Below, piece by piece: positions 1-7,119 of a stretch of DNA of 12,434 nucleotides; the stretch's first letter is position 1, and every line of letters starts with the position of its first letter. The DNA comes from Campylobacteraceae bacterium (GTDB lineage Bacteria; Campylobacterota; Campylobacteria; Campylobacterales; Sulfurospirillaceae), in NCBI GenBank assembly GCA_019162915.1, contig JAFLKZ010000038.1, forward strand, positions 1-12,434. Reading direction: 5' to 3'. The notes beneath the pieces are model-generated. The model saw only the letters and a list, made by a program, of their open reading frames with translations. It did no database searches and was not told the origin of the DNA. Both the position numbers and the translations under genes were made by a program.

Positions 1-1
1 T

Positions 2-769
2 AAAAATCTTTGGCGGATGAAGCAGTTTTATGAGACCTATTTTGAGGATGTAAAACTCTCGTCACTGGTGAGAGAATTGCCATGGACACACAATACCATT
101 ATCTTTTCACGATGCAAAACAGTTGAAGAGCGAGAGTTTTATCTGCTTTTGGCAAGTCAAGAAAAATACTCTTCAAGAGAACTAGAACGCCAGATAGACG
201 CATCACTATATGAACGCACGATGCTTAGTAACCAAAAACTCTCGGCAGTGCTGAGAGAATTGCACCCCACTATCGACAATGCTTTTAAAGACAGTTATGT
301 CTTAGAGTTTTTGGGTTTGCCTCAAGTGTATAGTGAAAGCCATCTTCAAAAAGCCCTCATCGCCAACATGAAACGCTTTATCTTAGAGCTTGGGCGGGAT
401 TTTATCTTTGTGGGCGAAGAGTATCGTTTGCAAGTGGGCAATAGTGATTTTTTTATTGATTTGCTTTTCTTTCATCGTGGACTCTCTGCCCTCGTAGCGT
501 TTGAGCTAAAAGCTGAAAAATTTAAACCTGAACACTTAGGACAAATCAACTTTTACCTCGAAGCACTCGATAGAGATGTCAAAAAATCACACGAAAACCC
601 AAGCATCGGCGTGTTGCTGTGTAGCGACAAAGACGATGAAGTCGTCGAATACGCCATGAGCCGTCACCTCTCCCCAACACTCATCGCTCACTACACCACC
701 ATGCTACCTGATAAAAAGATACTACAAGCCAAGTTGCATGAAATCGCTCAGATGTTAGAGGATGAGTGA
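2..769 (+). CDS. DUF1016/YhcG-type PD-(D/E)XK nuclease, 5' end cut by window edge
   Basis: The reading frame is open from base 2 and gives KNLWR directly before the first Met at 17. This matches the conserved 'NLWRMKQFYETY' block inside DUF1016 proteins, so Met17 is internal and the true start lies left of the window. About 255 residues are present. Numbering from Met17, residues about 100-250 form the C-terminal nuclease domain. The PD-(D/E)XK core is visible as Asp148 in FFIDLLFF followed by Glu163-x-Lys165 in AFELKAEKF, then a QINFY helix. The family is predicted to cut or bind DNA. It often sits inside type I restriction-modification operons, where its exact role is not well defined. Here it overlaps hsdS by 8 bp (or abuts it if hsdS starts at 771), so it is part of that operon. 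The family assignment is firm; an accessory role in restriction is inferred. Confidence 0.9.
   Translation, partial: KNLWRMKQFYETYFEDVKLSSLVRELPWTHNTIIFSRCKTVEEREFYLLLASQEKYSSRELERQIDASLYERTMLSNQKLSAVLRELHPTIDNAFKDSYVLEFLGLPQVYSESHLQKALIANMKRFILELGRDFIFVGEEYRLQVGNSDFFIDLLFFHRGLSALVAFELKAEKFKPEHLGQINFYLEALDRDVKKSHENPSIGVLLCSDKDDEVVEYAMSRHLSPTLIAHYTTMLPDKKILQAKLHEIAQMLEDE
757..761 (+). promoter_or_regulatory. Ribosome binding site that favours the second Met of hsdS
   Basis: AGAGG touches the ATG at 762, which is too close to serve it, but lies 9 nt before the in-frame ATG at 771. HsdS may therefore begin three residues later (MKQGWEV). Confidence 0.45.
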
Positions 770-1907
770 GATGAAGCAAGGGTGGGAAGTTAAAAAGCTG
801 GGGGAAGTTTGCGAAGAACTATTTGCAGGGGGAGACGTATCCAAAGAAAATTCATCTAAGTTGGAATCTGATGTTTTTAATATTCCTATTTTTACAAATG
901 GTGAAAAAAATAAAGGACTATATGGCTACACTAATATAGCAAGAGTTACAAAGCCAAGTATAACTATTTCAGCTAGAGGTACAATTGGTTATTCAGAAAT
1001 AAGGCAAGAAACTTTTTATCCAGCAATACGATTGATTGTTGTAACTCCTAATACAGATATTTTAGATTTGTCATTTTTAAAATATCAAATTAGCAATATA
1101 AGTTTTATTCATAGTGGGTCGTCAATACCACAGTTGACAGTACCAATGGTTAAAGAATATCTAATACATTTTCCTCCACTCCCCGAGCAACAACGCATTG
1201 TGGCGATTTTGGATGAGGTTTTTGATGGTATTGCTAAGGCAAAAGCCAATGCTGAACAAAACCTCAAAAATGCTCAAGAACTTTTCGAGAGTTATCTGCA
1301 AAGTGTCTTTGAAACCAAAGGCGAGGGCTGGGAAGAAAAGACATTAGGCGAAGTTTGTGAATTTACACAAGGTATTCAGCGAGATGTTAAGCTCCAAACT
1401 GAAAGCCAACGCGATAATCAAGTTCGTTTTTTGAGAATAGTTGATTTTACACAAGGCAATGAGCTACCTCGTTTTATTGATAATCCAGGAGAAAAATATA
1501 TTCTTAAGGAAAATGATGTTTCATTAGTTAGATATGGCGCATCAACAGGCTTTGTATGCAGAGGTTTGTCAGGAGCATTGGCTAATAATTTATTCAGAGT
1601 AATTCCGAAATCAATAAATCAAGTATCTAATGATTTTCTATTTATATTTTTAAAATCACCAGTTTTTCAAAATATAATTAAAGAAAGCATGAATGGTGCG
1701 GCAATGCCAGCAATTAGCTTTGGTATGATAAAAGACATTCCATTCCCCATTATTTCATTAAAAGAGCAACAAACCATAGTCCAAAAACTAGATGCACTTT
1801 CCCTTGAAACCAAAAAACTAGAAACCATTTATCGCACCAAGATAGCAGACCTTGAAGAGCTTAAAAAATCCATTTTGCACAAAGCATTTAACGGAGAACT
1901 CAGATGA
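762..1907 (+). CDS. hsdS: Type I restriction-modification specificity subunit HsdS
   Basis: HsdS recognises the DNA target and docks two HsdM and two HsdR subunits. The 381-residue protein has the standard two-repeat layout. Target recognition domain 1 covers about 7-137. The central conserved helix covers about 138-186 (PPLPEQQRIVAILDEVFDG and a coiled coil). Target recognition domain 2 covers about 189-330, and the distal conserved helix covers 332-381 (LKEQQTIVQKLDAL, ending in LHKAFNGEL). The two halves start alike: GWEVKKLGEVCE at residue 7 and GWEEKTLGEVCE at residue 189. Both recognition domains are visibly richer in A+T than the conserved helices, as expected when recognition domains are exchanged between strains. 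The gene overlaps hsdR by 4 bp (ATGA), implying coupled translation. A start at 771 is plausible given the spacing of the ribosome binding site. The target sequence cannot be read from the protein. Confidence 0.96.
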   Translation: MSEMKQGWEVKKLGEVCEELFAGGDVSKENSSKLESDVFNIPIFTNGEKNKGLYGYTNIARVTKPSITISARGTIGYSEIRQETFYPAIRLIVVTPNTDILDLSFLKYQISNISFIHSGSSIPQLTVPMVKEYLIHFPPLPEQQRIVAILDEVFDGIAKAKANAEQNLKNAQELFESYLQSVFETKGEGWEEKTLGEVCEFTQGIQRDVKLQTESQRDNQVRFLRIVDFTQGNELPRFIDNPGEKYILKENDVSLVRYGASTGFVCRGLSGALANNLFRVIPKSINQVSNDFLFIFLKSPVFQNIIKESMNGAAMPAISFGMIKDIPFPIISLKEQQTIVQKLDALSLETKKLETIYRTKIADLEELKKSILHKAFNGELR

Positions 1908-4204
1908 CCGAAGACGAGACACGAGCAGAACTGATAGACCCACGACTTAAAGCGGTGGGTTGGGGTGTGGTCGAAGATACCAAAGTTTTTAGAAACCATG
2001 CTATTACTGATGGAAAGATAGAAGCTAGTGGTGTGCGCGGTAAGCCTTTGAGAGCGGACTATGTGCTCTCTTATAAAGGTGTTAAACTTGCGGTTATCGA
2101 AGCTAAAAGTGATGAGCTAGGTGTGGGCGAGGGCGTGGCGCAAGCGAAGCTTTATGCGGAAAAATTGTGTCTTGATACGACTTATGCCACCAATGGGAAA
2201 GCGATTTATAGTATCTGTATGAAAAGTGGACATGAGGGTTTGGTTGAGGATTTTTTAAGTCCGGAGGCGTTGTGGGATAAAACTTTTGCGGTACAAAATG
2301 AGTGGCGTGAAAAGTTTAGTGCTATTCCTTTTGAAACGATGGGTGGGACTAAGGGGGCGAGATACTATCAAGAGATAGCGGTCAATCGTACACTTGAAGC
2401 CATCGCTTCTAAGCAAGAGCGCATTTTACTCACTTTAGCCACGGGAACAGGCAAAACTTTTATCGCTTTTCAAATCGCATGGAAATTGTTTCAAAGCAGA
2501 TGGAACTTGAAGCGAGATGGAAGTAGACGACCACGCATTTTATTTTTAGCTGATAGAAACATATTAGCCAATCAAGCCTTTAACTCTTTTTCAGCATTTA
2601 GCGAAGATGCTCTTGTGCGCATCAGCCCCAAAGAGATAGCCAAAAAGGGAAGCGTGCCGACCAATGGTAGTATCTTTTTTACTATCTTTCAGACTTTTAT
2701 GAGTGGCGAAAATGAGCCGTATTTTGGGGAGTATCCAAAGGATTATTTTGATTTTATTATCATTGATGAGTGTCATCGTGGTGGGGCGAATGATGAGGGA
2801 AATTGGCGAGCGATTTTGGAGTATTTTTCTCCTGCGGTTCAGTTGGGACTTACTGCTACACCCAAGAGAGCGGACAATGTCGATACTTACAAATACTTTG
2901 GTGAGCCCATTTACAGTTACTCACTCAAAGAGGGCATCAATGATGGCTTTTTGACACCGTTTAAAGTCAAGCGTATTAAGACGACGATGGATGATTACAT
3001 GTATACGAGTGATGATGAGGTTGTTGAGGGAGAGATAGAAGAGGGTAAGCTTTATCAAGAGAGTGATTTTAACAAAATCATCGAGATAGAAGGGCGGGAA
3101 GCTAAACGGGTTCGCATCTATATGGATGAAGCCAACCAAAACGAAAAAGCTATCATCTTTTGCGCTACGCAAGACCATGCGAGTGCGATTCGCAACCTTG
3201 TTAATCAAATGAAAAAAAGCAAAGAGCCAAATTATTGTGTGAGAGTCACGGCAAATGATGGGCTTTTGGGCGAGCAAAGCTTAAGAGAATTTCAAGATAA
3301 TGAAAAAACAATCCCCACTATCTTAACAACTTCTCAAAAACTCTCCACGGGTGTCGATGCACGCAATATCCGCAATATCGTTTTACTGCGCCCCATCAAC
3401 TCCATGATAGAGTTCAAACAAATCGTAGGGCGAGGTACACGACTTTTTGAGGGCAAAGAGTTTTTTACGATTTATGATTTTGTCGATGCGTACCATCATT
3501 TTGCTGACCCTGAATGGGATGGTGAACCTATGGAGCCAGAACCTAGGCAAAAGCGACCACCAAAAGATACGCCAGAAAAAGTAAAAGTCGAAGTTGACGA
3601 AAAAGAAAAACGCACCAAAATAAAGATAAAACTACGAGATGGCAAAGAGCGAGAGATACAACATATGATGTCGACTTCGTTTTGGGGCAAAGATGGCAAG
3701 CCTATGAGTGCTGAAGAGTTTATGCATAGTTTATTTGGAGAACTTCCAAAGTTTTTTACTTCCGAAGAGGAGTTGCGCGAACTTTGGAGCAGTCCTATCA
3801 CGCGAAAGGTATTGCTTGAAAAGCTAAGTGATGCTGGGTTTGATAAAGCGGGACTTGAGAGTTTGCAAAAAGTCATCAATGCTGAGAAGAGCGATATCTT
3901 TGATGTGCTGGAGTATGTTTTTAATGCGGACATCAAGCCGCTTAGCCGTGAAGAGCGGGTAGCAATTTCTCAAAGTTTCATTTTTTCAGCACTCAATGGA
4001 AAGCAAAAAGCGTTTATAGAATTTGTCCTCGAAAAATACATCGAAACGGGTGTGGGTGAACTTGCTCAAGAAAAATTGCCCATTCTTTTGACCAACAAAT
4101 ACCAATCCTTGGAAGATGCTAAAGAAGAGTTAGGTGAGATAGCAAGTATCAGCGCACTGTTTATAGAATTTCAAAAGTATCTTTATCAACGAAGAGTTGC
4201 TTAG
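1904..4204 (+). CDS. hsdR: Type I restriction enzyme R subunit HsdR (EcoEI type), nuclease and translocase
   Basis: HsdR is the ATP-driven translocase that pulls DNA through the complex and cuts it at a distance. The 766 residues hold an N-terminal PD-(D/E)XK nuclease (Asp52 in RADYVL, Glu66-x-Lys68 in VIEAKS). A superfamily 2 helicase follows: Walker A ATGTGKT at 179-185, DECH at 288-291, TATP at 317-320, STGVDAR at 481-487, and FKQIVGRGTRL (motif VI) at 504-514. A charged Lys/Glu-rich linker lies near 545-590. A helical C-terminal region, about 600-766, resembles the EcoEI_R_C domain that contacts the methylase core. The length fits the shorter EcoEI/type IB class rather than EcoR124 (about 1040 residues). 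All catalytic motifs are intact, so the subunit looks functional. It is the last gene of the operon; HsdM must lie left of the window. Confidence 0.96.
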   Translation: MTEDETRAELIDPRLKAVGWGVVEDTKVFRNHAITDGKIEASGVRGKPLRADYVLSYKGVKLAVIEAKSDELGVGEGVAQAKLYAEKLCLDTTYATNGKAIYSICMKSGHEGLVEDFLSPEALWDKTFAVQNEWREKFSAIPFETMGGTKGARYYQEIAVNRTLEAIASKQERILLTLATGTGKTFIAFQIAWKLFQSRWNLKRDGSRRPRILFLADRNILANQAFNSFSAFSEDALVRISPKEIAKKGSVPTNGSIFFTIFQTFMSGENEPYFGEYPKDYFDFIIIDECHRGGANDEGNWRAILEYFSPAVQLGLTATPKRADNVDTYKYFGEPIYSYSLKEGINDGFLTPFKVKRIKTTMDDYMYTSDDEVVEGEIEEGKLYQESDFNKIIEIEGREAKRVRIYMDEANQNEKAIIFCATQDHASAIRNLVNQMKKSKEPNYCVRVTANDGLLGEQSLREFQDNEKTIPTILTTSQKLSTGVDARNIRNIVLLRPINSMIEFKQIVGRGTRLFEGKEFFTIYDFVDAYHHFADPEWDGEPMEPEPRQKRPPKDTPEKVKVEVDEKEKRTKIKIKLRDGKEREIQHMMSTSFWGKDGKPMSAEEFMHSLFGELPKFFTSEEELRELWSSPITRKVLLEKLSDAGFDKAGLESLQKVINAEKSDIFDVLEYVFNADIKPLSREERVAISQSFIFSALNGKQKAFIEFVLEKYIETGVGELAQEKLPILLTNKYQSLEDAKEELGEIASISALFIEFQKYLYQRRVA

Positions 4205-4205
4205 T

Positions 4206-4220
4206 GGTGTAGTTTATACC
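4206..4220 (+). terminator. Weak hairpin just after hsdR, possible terminator
   Basis: GGTGTA and TATACC can pair (one G-U) around a 3-nt GTT loop, followed by GTTTT. The stem is only 6 bp and the T run is short, so termination here is a guess based on position after the last hsd gene. Confidence 0.25.
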
Positions 4221-4297
4221 GTTTTACAAATTTCTTGAAGTAAAAGAGGAAAAAAGTATCAGTCAATTATTTTATAAAACAAATTTCTTTACGATAG

Positions 4298-4326
4298 TTG
4301 AAAAAATAAATCAAAAGTGATAAAAT
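4298..4326 (+). promoter_or_regulatory. Sigma70-type promoter for the PAS-GGDEF gene
   Basis: TTGAAA (4298-4303) and TAAAAT (4321-4326) are separated by exactly 17 nt in very AT-rich DNA, about 35-45 bp upstream of the start of the diguanylate cyclase. Both boxes are close to consensus. This is the only promoter-like element needed between hsdR and the cyclase. Assigned by pattern only. Confidence 0.6.
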
Positions 4327-4348
4327 AATAGTATTTTTAAAAATAACT

Positions 4349-4353
4349 AAGGA
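4349..4353 (+). promoter_or_regulatory. Ribosome binding site suggesting a CTG start at 4361
   Basis: AAGGA lies 19 nt before the ATG at 4373, which is too far, but 7 nt before an in-frame CTG at 4361. A stop codon (TAG, 4355-4357) closes the frame just upstream, so only CTG 4361 or ATG 4373 is possible near the start. A CTG start would add four residues (N-N-F after the initiator). Confidence 0.4.
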
Positions 4354-4372
4354 TTAGACACTGAATAATTTT

Positions 4373-5839
4373 ATGCAACACGCTTGGGGAATGTTTTACA
4401 TGATTTTACTGATTGTCCCAGCAAGTTGTTTTGCTGGGACGATAGCACCATCTTTTAATATGGTTTCAACATTAACCTTTGGTATGATGGGATTAATGAT
4501 GGCATTTAGTTTTTATTTAGTAAGAGAAAATCGCAAGTTAAAAGAGAGTGAATTTAGATGGAGATTTGCGGTTGAGGGTTCGGGTGAAGGGATATGGGAC
4601 TGGAATCTTCAAACGAATACATACCATTGTTCAAAACGCTGGAAAGAGATGTTTGGATATGGTGATGATGAAACGCTTCCTACCCATGCAGAGTGGCTAA
4701 ACCTTATTCACCCTAATGACCGTGAAAATGCCGAGAAAATTTTACAAGCGTACTTTGATGGTAGCCTAGATCACTATCGTGTTGAATATCGGTTAAGAAA
4801 AAAAGATAACTCTTATCAATGGATTTTAAGCCGCGGTATCGTGGCAAGTCGAAATAAAGACAATAGTCCTTTGCGTATGCTTGGTACGCATACAGATATA
4901 TCAAAACGTAAACAATCCGAAGAGATGTTGCGAAAACTCTTTACCGCGGTAGAGCAAAGTTCAACTTCAGTAATCATCACTGATATAGATGCGCAGGTGG
5001 AATATGTTAACCCTCGATTTAGCGAAATCACAGGATATAGTGCTGATGAGATAGTACGTCAAAACCCACGCATCCTTCAATCAGGATTGATGCCCCAAGA
5101 AATTTATTCTGATATGTGGAAGCAGCTTGCGAGTGGCTTAACATGGAAGGGCGAACTTTACAATAAGCGTAAAAATGGTGAGCATTATTGGGAAGAAGCA
5201 CACATTGCTCCTGTTAAAAATGAAGAAGGCATTGCGACACACTATGTTGCTGTCAAAACAGATATTACCAAGCGAAAAAACATGGAAGACCAAGTGCAAC
5301 ATATGGCTTTTTTTGACTGCCTTACTAAGCTACCTAACCGTCGTTTGCTAGGGGATCGCTTAGCTTTGAGTATGGCTTCAAGTAAGCGAACGGGTTGTTA
5401 TAGCGCATTGATGTTCTTAGATCTGGATAATTTTAAATCACTTAATGATACTTATGGACATGGTATTGGAGATTTACTCTTAATTGAAGTAGCGGAGCGA
5501 CTTAAAAGCTGTGTTCGCGAGATAGATACGGTAGCCCGTTTTGGAGGCGATGAGTTTATTGTTATTTTGAATGATTTGAATAAAGACAAAATGCAATCCA
5601 TTTCTCAAGCAAAAAACATTGCCGAAAAAATCCGTAGTCTTTTGTCAAAACCTTACTTACTGTCGATTCCCAAAGAAGGCTTTGCTGATAGTACTATTTC
5701 CTATCATTGTACGGCTAGTGTGGGCATTGTAGTTTGGTTAGGCTACGAAGCAACGAGGGATGATATCCTCAAATGGGCAGATGATACAATGTACAAAGCT
5801 AAAGAAAATGGTCGAAATCAGATTTTATTTTATACTTAG
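4373..5839 (+). CDS. Membrane-anchored diguanylate cyclase, PAS-PAS-GGDEF
   Basis: This enzyme should make cyclic di-GMP from two GTP. The 488 residues begin with a hydrophobic segment (about 7-22, possibly a signal anchor) and a second one (about 30-50, ending in FYLVREN). Two PAS sensor domains follow: a PAS_3-like fold at about 61-180 with the motif GEGIWDWN, ending in THTDISKRK, and one at about 186-302 ending in VKTDITKRK. The GGDEF domain is at about 308-488. The catalytic motif GGDEF (391-395) is intact, as are the metal-site Asp350 in FLDLDNFK and the inhibitory I-site RxxD (382-385), so product feedback is expected. There is no EAL domain. The input signal is unknown; no cofactor ligand is obvious in either PAS domain. 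A promoter precedes it and its stop overlaps that of the convergent gene. The start may be CTG 4361 rather than ATG 4373. Confidence 0.92.
   Translation: MQHAWGMFYMILLIVPASCFAGTIAPSFNMVSTLTFGMMGLMMAFSFYLVRENRKLKESEFRWRFAVEGSGEGIWDWNLQTNTYHCSKRWKEMFGYGDDETLPTHAEWLNLIHPNDRENAEKILQAYFDGSLDHYRVEYRLRKKDNSYQWILSRGIVASRNKDNSPLRMLGTHTDISKRKQSEEMLRKLFTAVEQSSTSVIITDIDAQVEYVNPRFSEITGYSADEIVRQNPRILQSGLMPQEIYSDMWKQLASGLTWKGELYNKRKNGEHYWEEAHIAPVKNEEGIATHYVAVKTDITKRKNMEDQVQHMAFFDCLTKLPNRRLLGDRLALSMASSKRTGCYSALMFLDLDNFKSLNDTYGHGIGDLLLIEVAERLKSCVREIDTVARFGGDEFIVILNDLNKDKMQSISQAKNIAEKIRSLLSKPYLLSIPKEGFADSTISYHCTASVGIVVWLGYEATRDDILKWADDTMYKAKENGRNQILFYT
4412..4443 (+). other. Strong inverted repeat / RNA hairpin in the 5' coding region of the diguanylate cyclase
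   Basis: GTCCCAGCAA (4415-4424) is followed by a 6-nt loop (GTTGTT) and its perfect complement TTGCTGGGAC (4431-4440). The stem extends outward by three more pairs, one of them G-U, to 13 bp (4412-4424 with 4431-4443). It spans codons for I-V-P-A-S-C-F-A-G-T-I near the N-terminal hydrophobic segment. No T run follows, so it is not an intrinsic terminator. It could fold in the mRNA about 40 nt after the start codon, or be a binding site in DNA. Confidence 0.6.
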
Positions 5840-7119
5840 ACCACGTGGTGTGGCTTATAGCGTTTGACTAAATACTGAGGAGAAACACCCATAAAATACA
5901 AAAAACTCAATACACGGTTACGAAGCGTTGTATAGACAATACCTTCTTTTTCCCAGCGTCGTGCTGAGGTTAAAACTCTCTCTTCAAGCAAATTTATCTT
6001 CTCTCCTCTTTGTTTGATACGCTTCATGATGTCTATATCTTCCATCAGTGGAATGGGCGCGTAACCTCCAAGTTCTCTAAAAAATGAAGTTTGAAAAAAT
6101 TGCCCTTGGTCACCATAAGGAATATGCGTGCGCAAAGTTCTCTCATTGGCAAGTGTTTCTATCACTCTAAAAATACGTTTGGGTGAATCAATACCAAGCT
6201 TAAATGCACCCACTTTTCCTCCTTTTTTGACCAACTCATCCCAGTGTTTTGGCACGCGAGTGTCAGCATGTAAAAAAAGTAGCCTGTCCCCTTTTGCCAT
6301 GAGGGCGCCTTCGTTCATTTGATTGGCTCTTCCTTTTGGTGCAATCCCCGTTCTTACATGTAAAAGAGGAAATGCGTCAATGGTGGTTTTCTCACTGGTG
6401 TCAACAACGATGATTTCAAAGTCATTTTCTTTGGCATTTTGGAAAAGTGTATCGATGGTTTTTAAAAGTGTTTCATCTTCGTGGTAAACGGGGATAATGA
6501 CGCTGATGCTAGGAAATGGAAAGAAGTTTGTGTCATACGCTTTTAAATCATCGATAGTATCGATGTCGCGGAGTCTTTGCCCGTGGCTTACATGTAAAGG
6601 TTTGAGCTGTACGAGTGTTTTTTCAAAAACATCATTTTGGCTGTAAACTATATTTTCAAAGGCTTTACATGTAAAGGTTTTTGCGTGAAATCCAATGAGG
6701 TAATAACCACCATCAAATGTTGGAGAAAGTAGCGCATCACTGGTTGATAAAAGGTCAAGTGACTCTTTTAAAATGGTTTCATCAATATCTGGGATATCAG
6801 AGCCAACAAGGATAACATTTTCATAATCTAGGGCAAAAACATGTGCAAATGCCTCACACATACGCACTCCTAAATCACCTTTGGTTTGGTAGAAAAGATT
6901 TGTATTTTCAAGGCACGTTGGTAGAGATATTTTTTCATCTACATCATCATAAGCAATAAATATATCGCACTTTGGCGGTGCCTTTAGTCGTAAAAGTTTT
7001 TCGACACAATGGAGGTAAAAAGTAGTTGCTTCCTCATCGCCGATACTTTTTGCAAGGCGTGTTTTTACTTTTCCTTGGATGGGCGCTTTGATAAAATAAA
7101 TTAGTGCATTGGGGTGCAT
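5836..7119 (-). CDS. Fused TIGR04282/DUF2064 + TIGR04283 transferase, arsenosugar-biosynthesis type
   Basis: Two transferase modules lie in one 427-residue protein. Residues about 1-198 match the DUF2064/TIGR04282 family: FIKAPIQGKVKTRLAK at 10-24, GSDIP at 106-110, GGYYLIG at 137-143, and the closing DIDTIDDL. This is a nucleotidyltransferase-like fold. Residues about 204-427 match the family-2 glycosyltransferase TIGR04283: SVIIPVYHE at 206-214, metal-site-like HADT at 284-287, PYGDQGQFF at 334-342, MEDIDIMKRI at 359-368. Both were first described as partners of radical-SAM/selenodomain proteins and are labelled arsenosugar biosynthesis glycosyltransferases in NCBI models; in many genomes they are separate genes. 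The start overlaps the upstream kinase by 19 bp with no visible ribosome binding site, implying coupled translation. The stop overlaps that of the convergent cyclase gene. The substrate is inferred, not shown; ArsS itself is not in the window. Confidence 0.88.
   Translation of the reverse strand: MHPNALIYFIKAPIQGKVKTRLAKSIGDEEATTFYLHCVEKLLRLKAPPKCDIFIAYDDVDEKISLPTCLENTNLFYQTKGDLGVRMCEAFAHVFALDYENVILVGSDIPDIDETILKESLDLLSTSDALLSPTFDGGYYLIGFHAKTFTCKAFENIVYSQNDVFEKTLVQLKPLHVSHGQRLRDIDTIDDLKAYDTNFFPFPSISVIIPVYHEDETLLKTIDTLFQNAKENDFEIIVVDTSEKTTIDAFPLLHVRTGIAPKGRANQMNEGALMAKGDRLLFLHADTRVPKHWDELVKKGGKVGAFKLGIDSPKRIFRVIETLANERTLRTHIPYGDQGQFFQTSFFRELGGYAPIPLMEDIDIMKRIKQRGEKINLLEERVLTSARRWEKEGIVYTTLRNRVLSFLYFMGVSPQYLVKRYKPHHVV
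6354..6363. repeat. TTACATGTAA palindrome, copy 1
   Basis: A perfect 10-bp palindrome inside the fused transferase gene. On the coding strand it reads Leu-His-Val (residues 253-255). Confidence 0.85.
6588..6597. repeat. TTACATGTAA palindrome, copy 2
   Basis: A perfect copy inside the fused transferase gene, reading Leu-His-Val (residues 175-177). On the + strand it is followed by AGG. Confidence 0.85.
6663..6676. repeat. CTTTACATGTAAAG palindrome, copy 3, 14 bp
   Basis: The palindrome extends to a perfect 14 bp here. It is read in a different frame from the other coding copies (Phe-Thr-Cys-Lys, residues 149-152), so the DNA sequence and not the peptide is what is conserved. Confidence 0.85.

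Noticed and set aside
2591..3936. Several open frames inside hsdR on both strands
   Set aside because: They overlap a well-supported gene with intact motifs, have low-complexity composition and match no family I know.
4226..4289. Direct repeat ACAAATTTCTT (4226-4236 and 4279-4289) between hsdR and the cyclase
   Set aside because: Only 11 bp and AT-rich; two copies are not enough to claim an attachment site, iteron or operator.
4205..4372. Hidden small gene in the spacer after hsdR
   Set aside because: The spacer is very AT-rich, with stops in all frames and no start with a ribosome binding site; a promoter explains it better.
5840..5849. ACCACGTGGT palindrome at the convergent gene junction as a shared terminator
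   Set aside because: The palindrome has no loop to fold a useful hairpin and no T run on either strand; it also codes for the end of the transferase. It is only a short palindrome.
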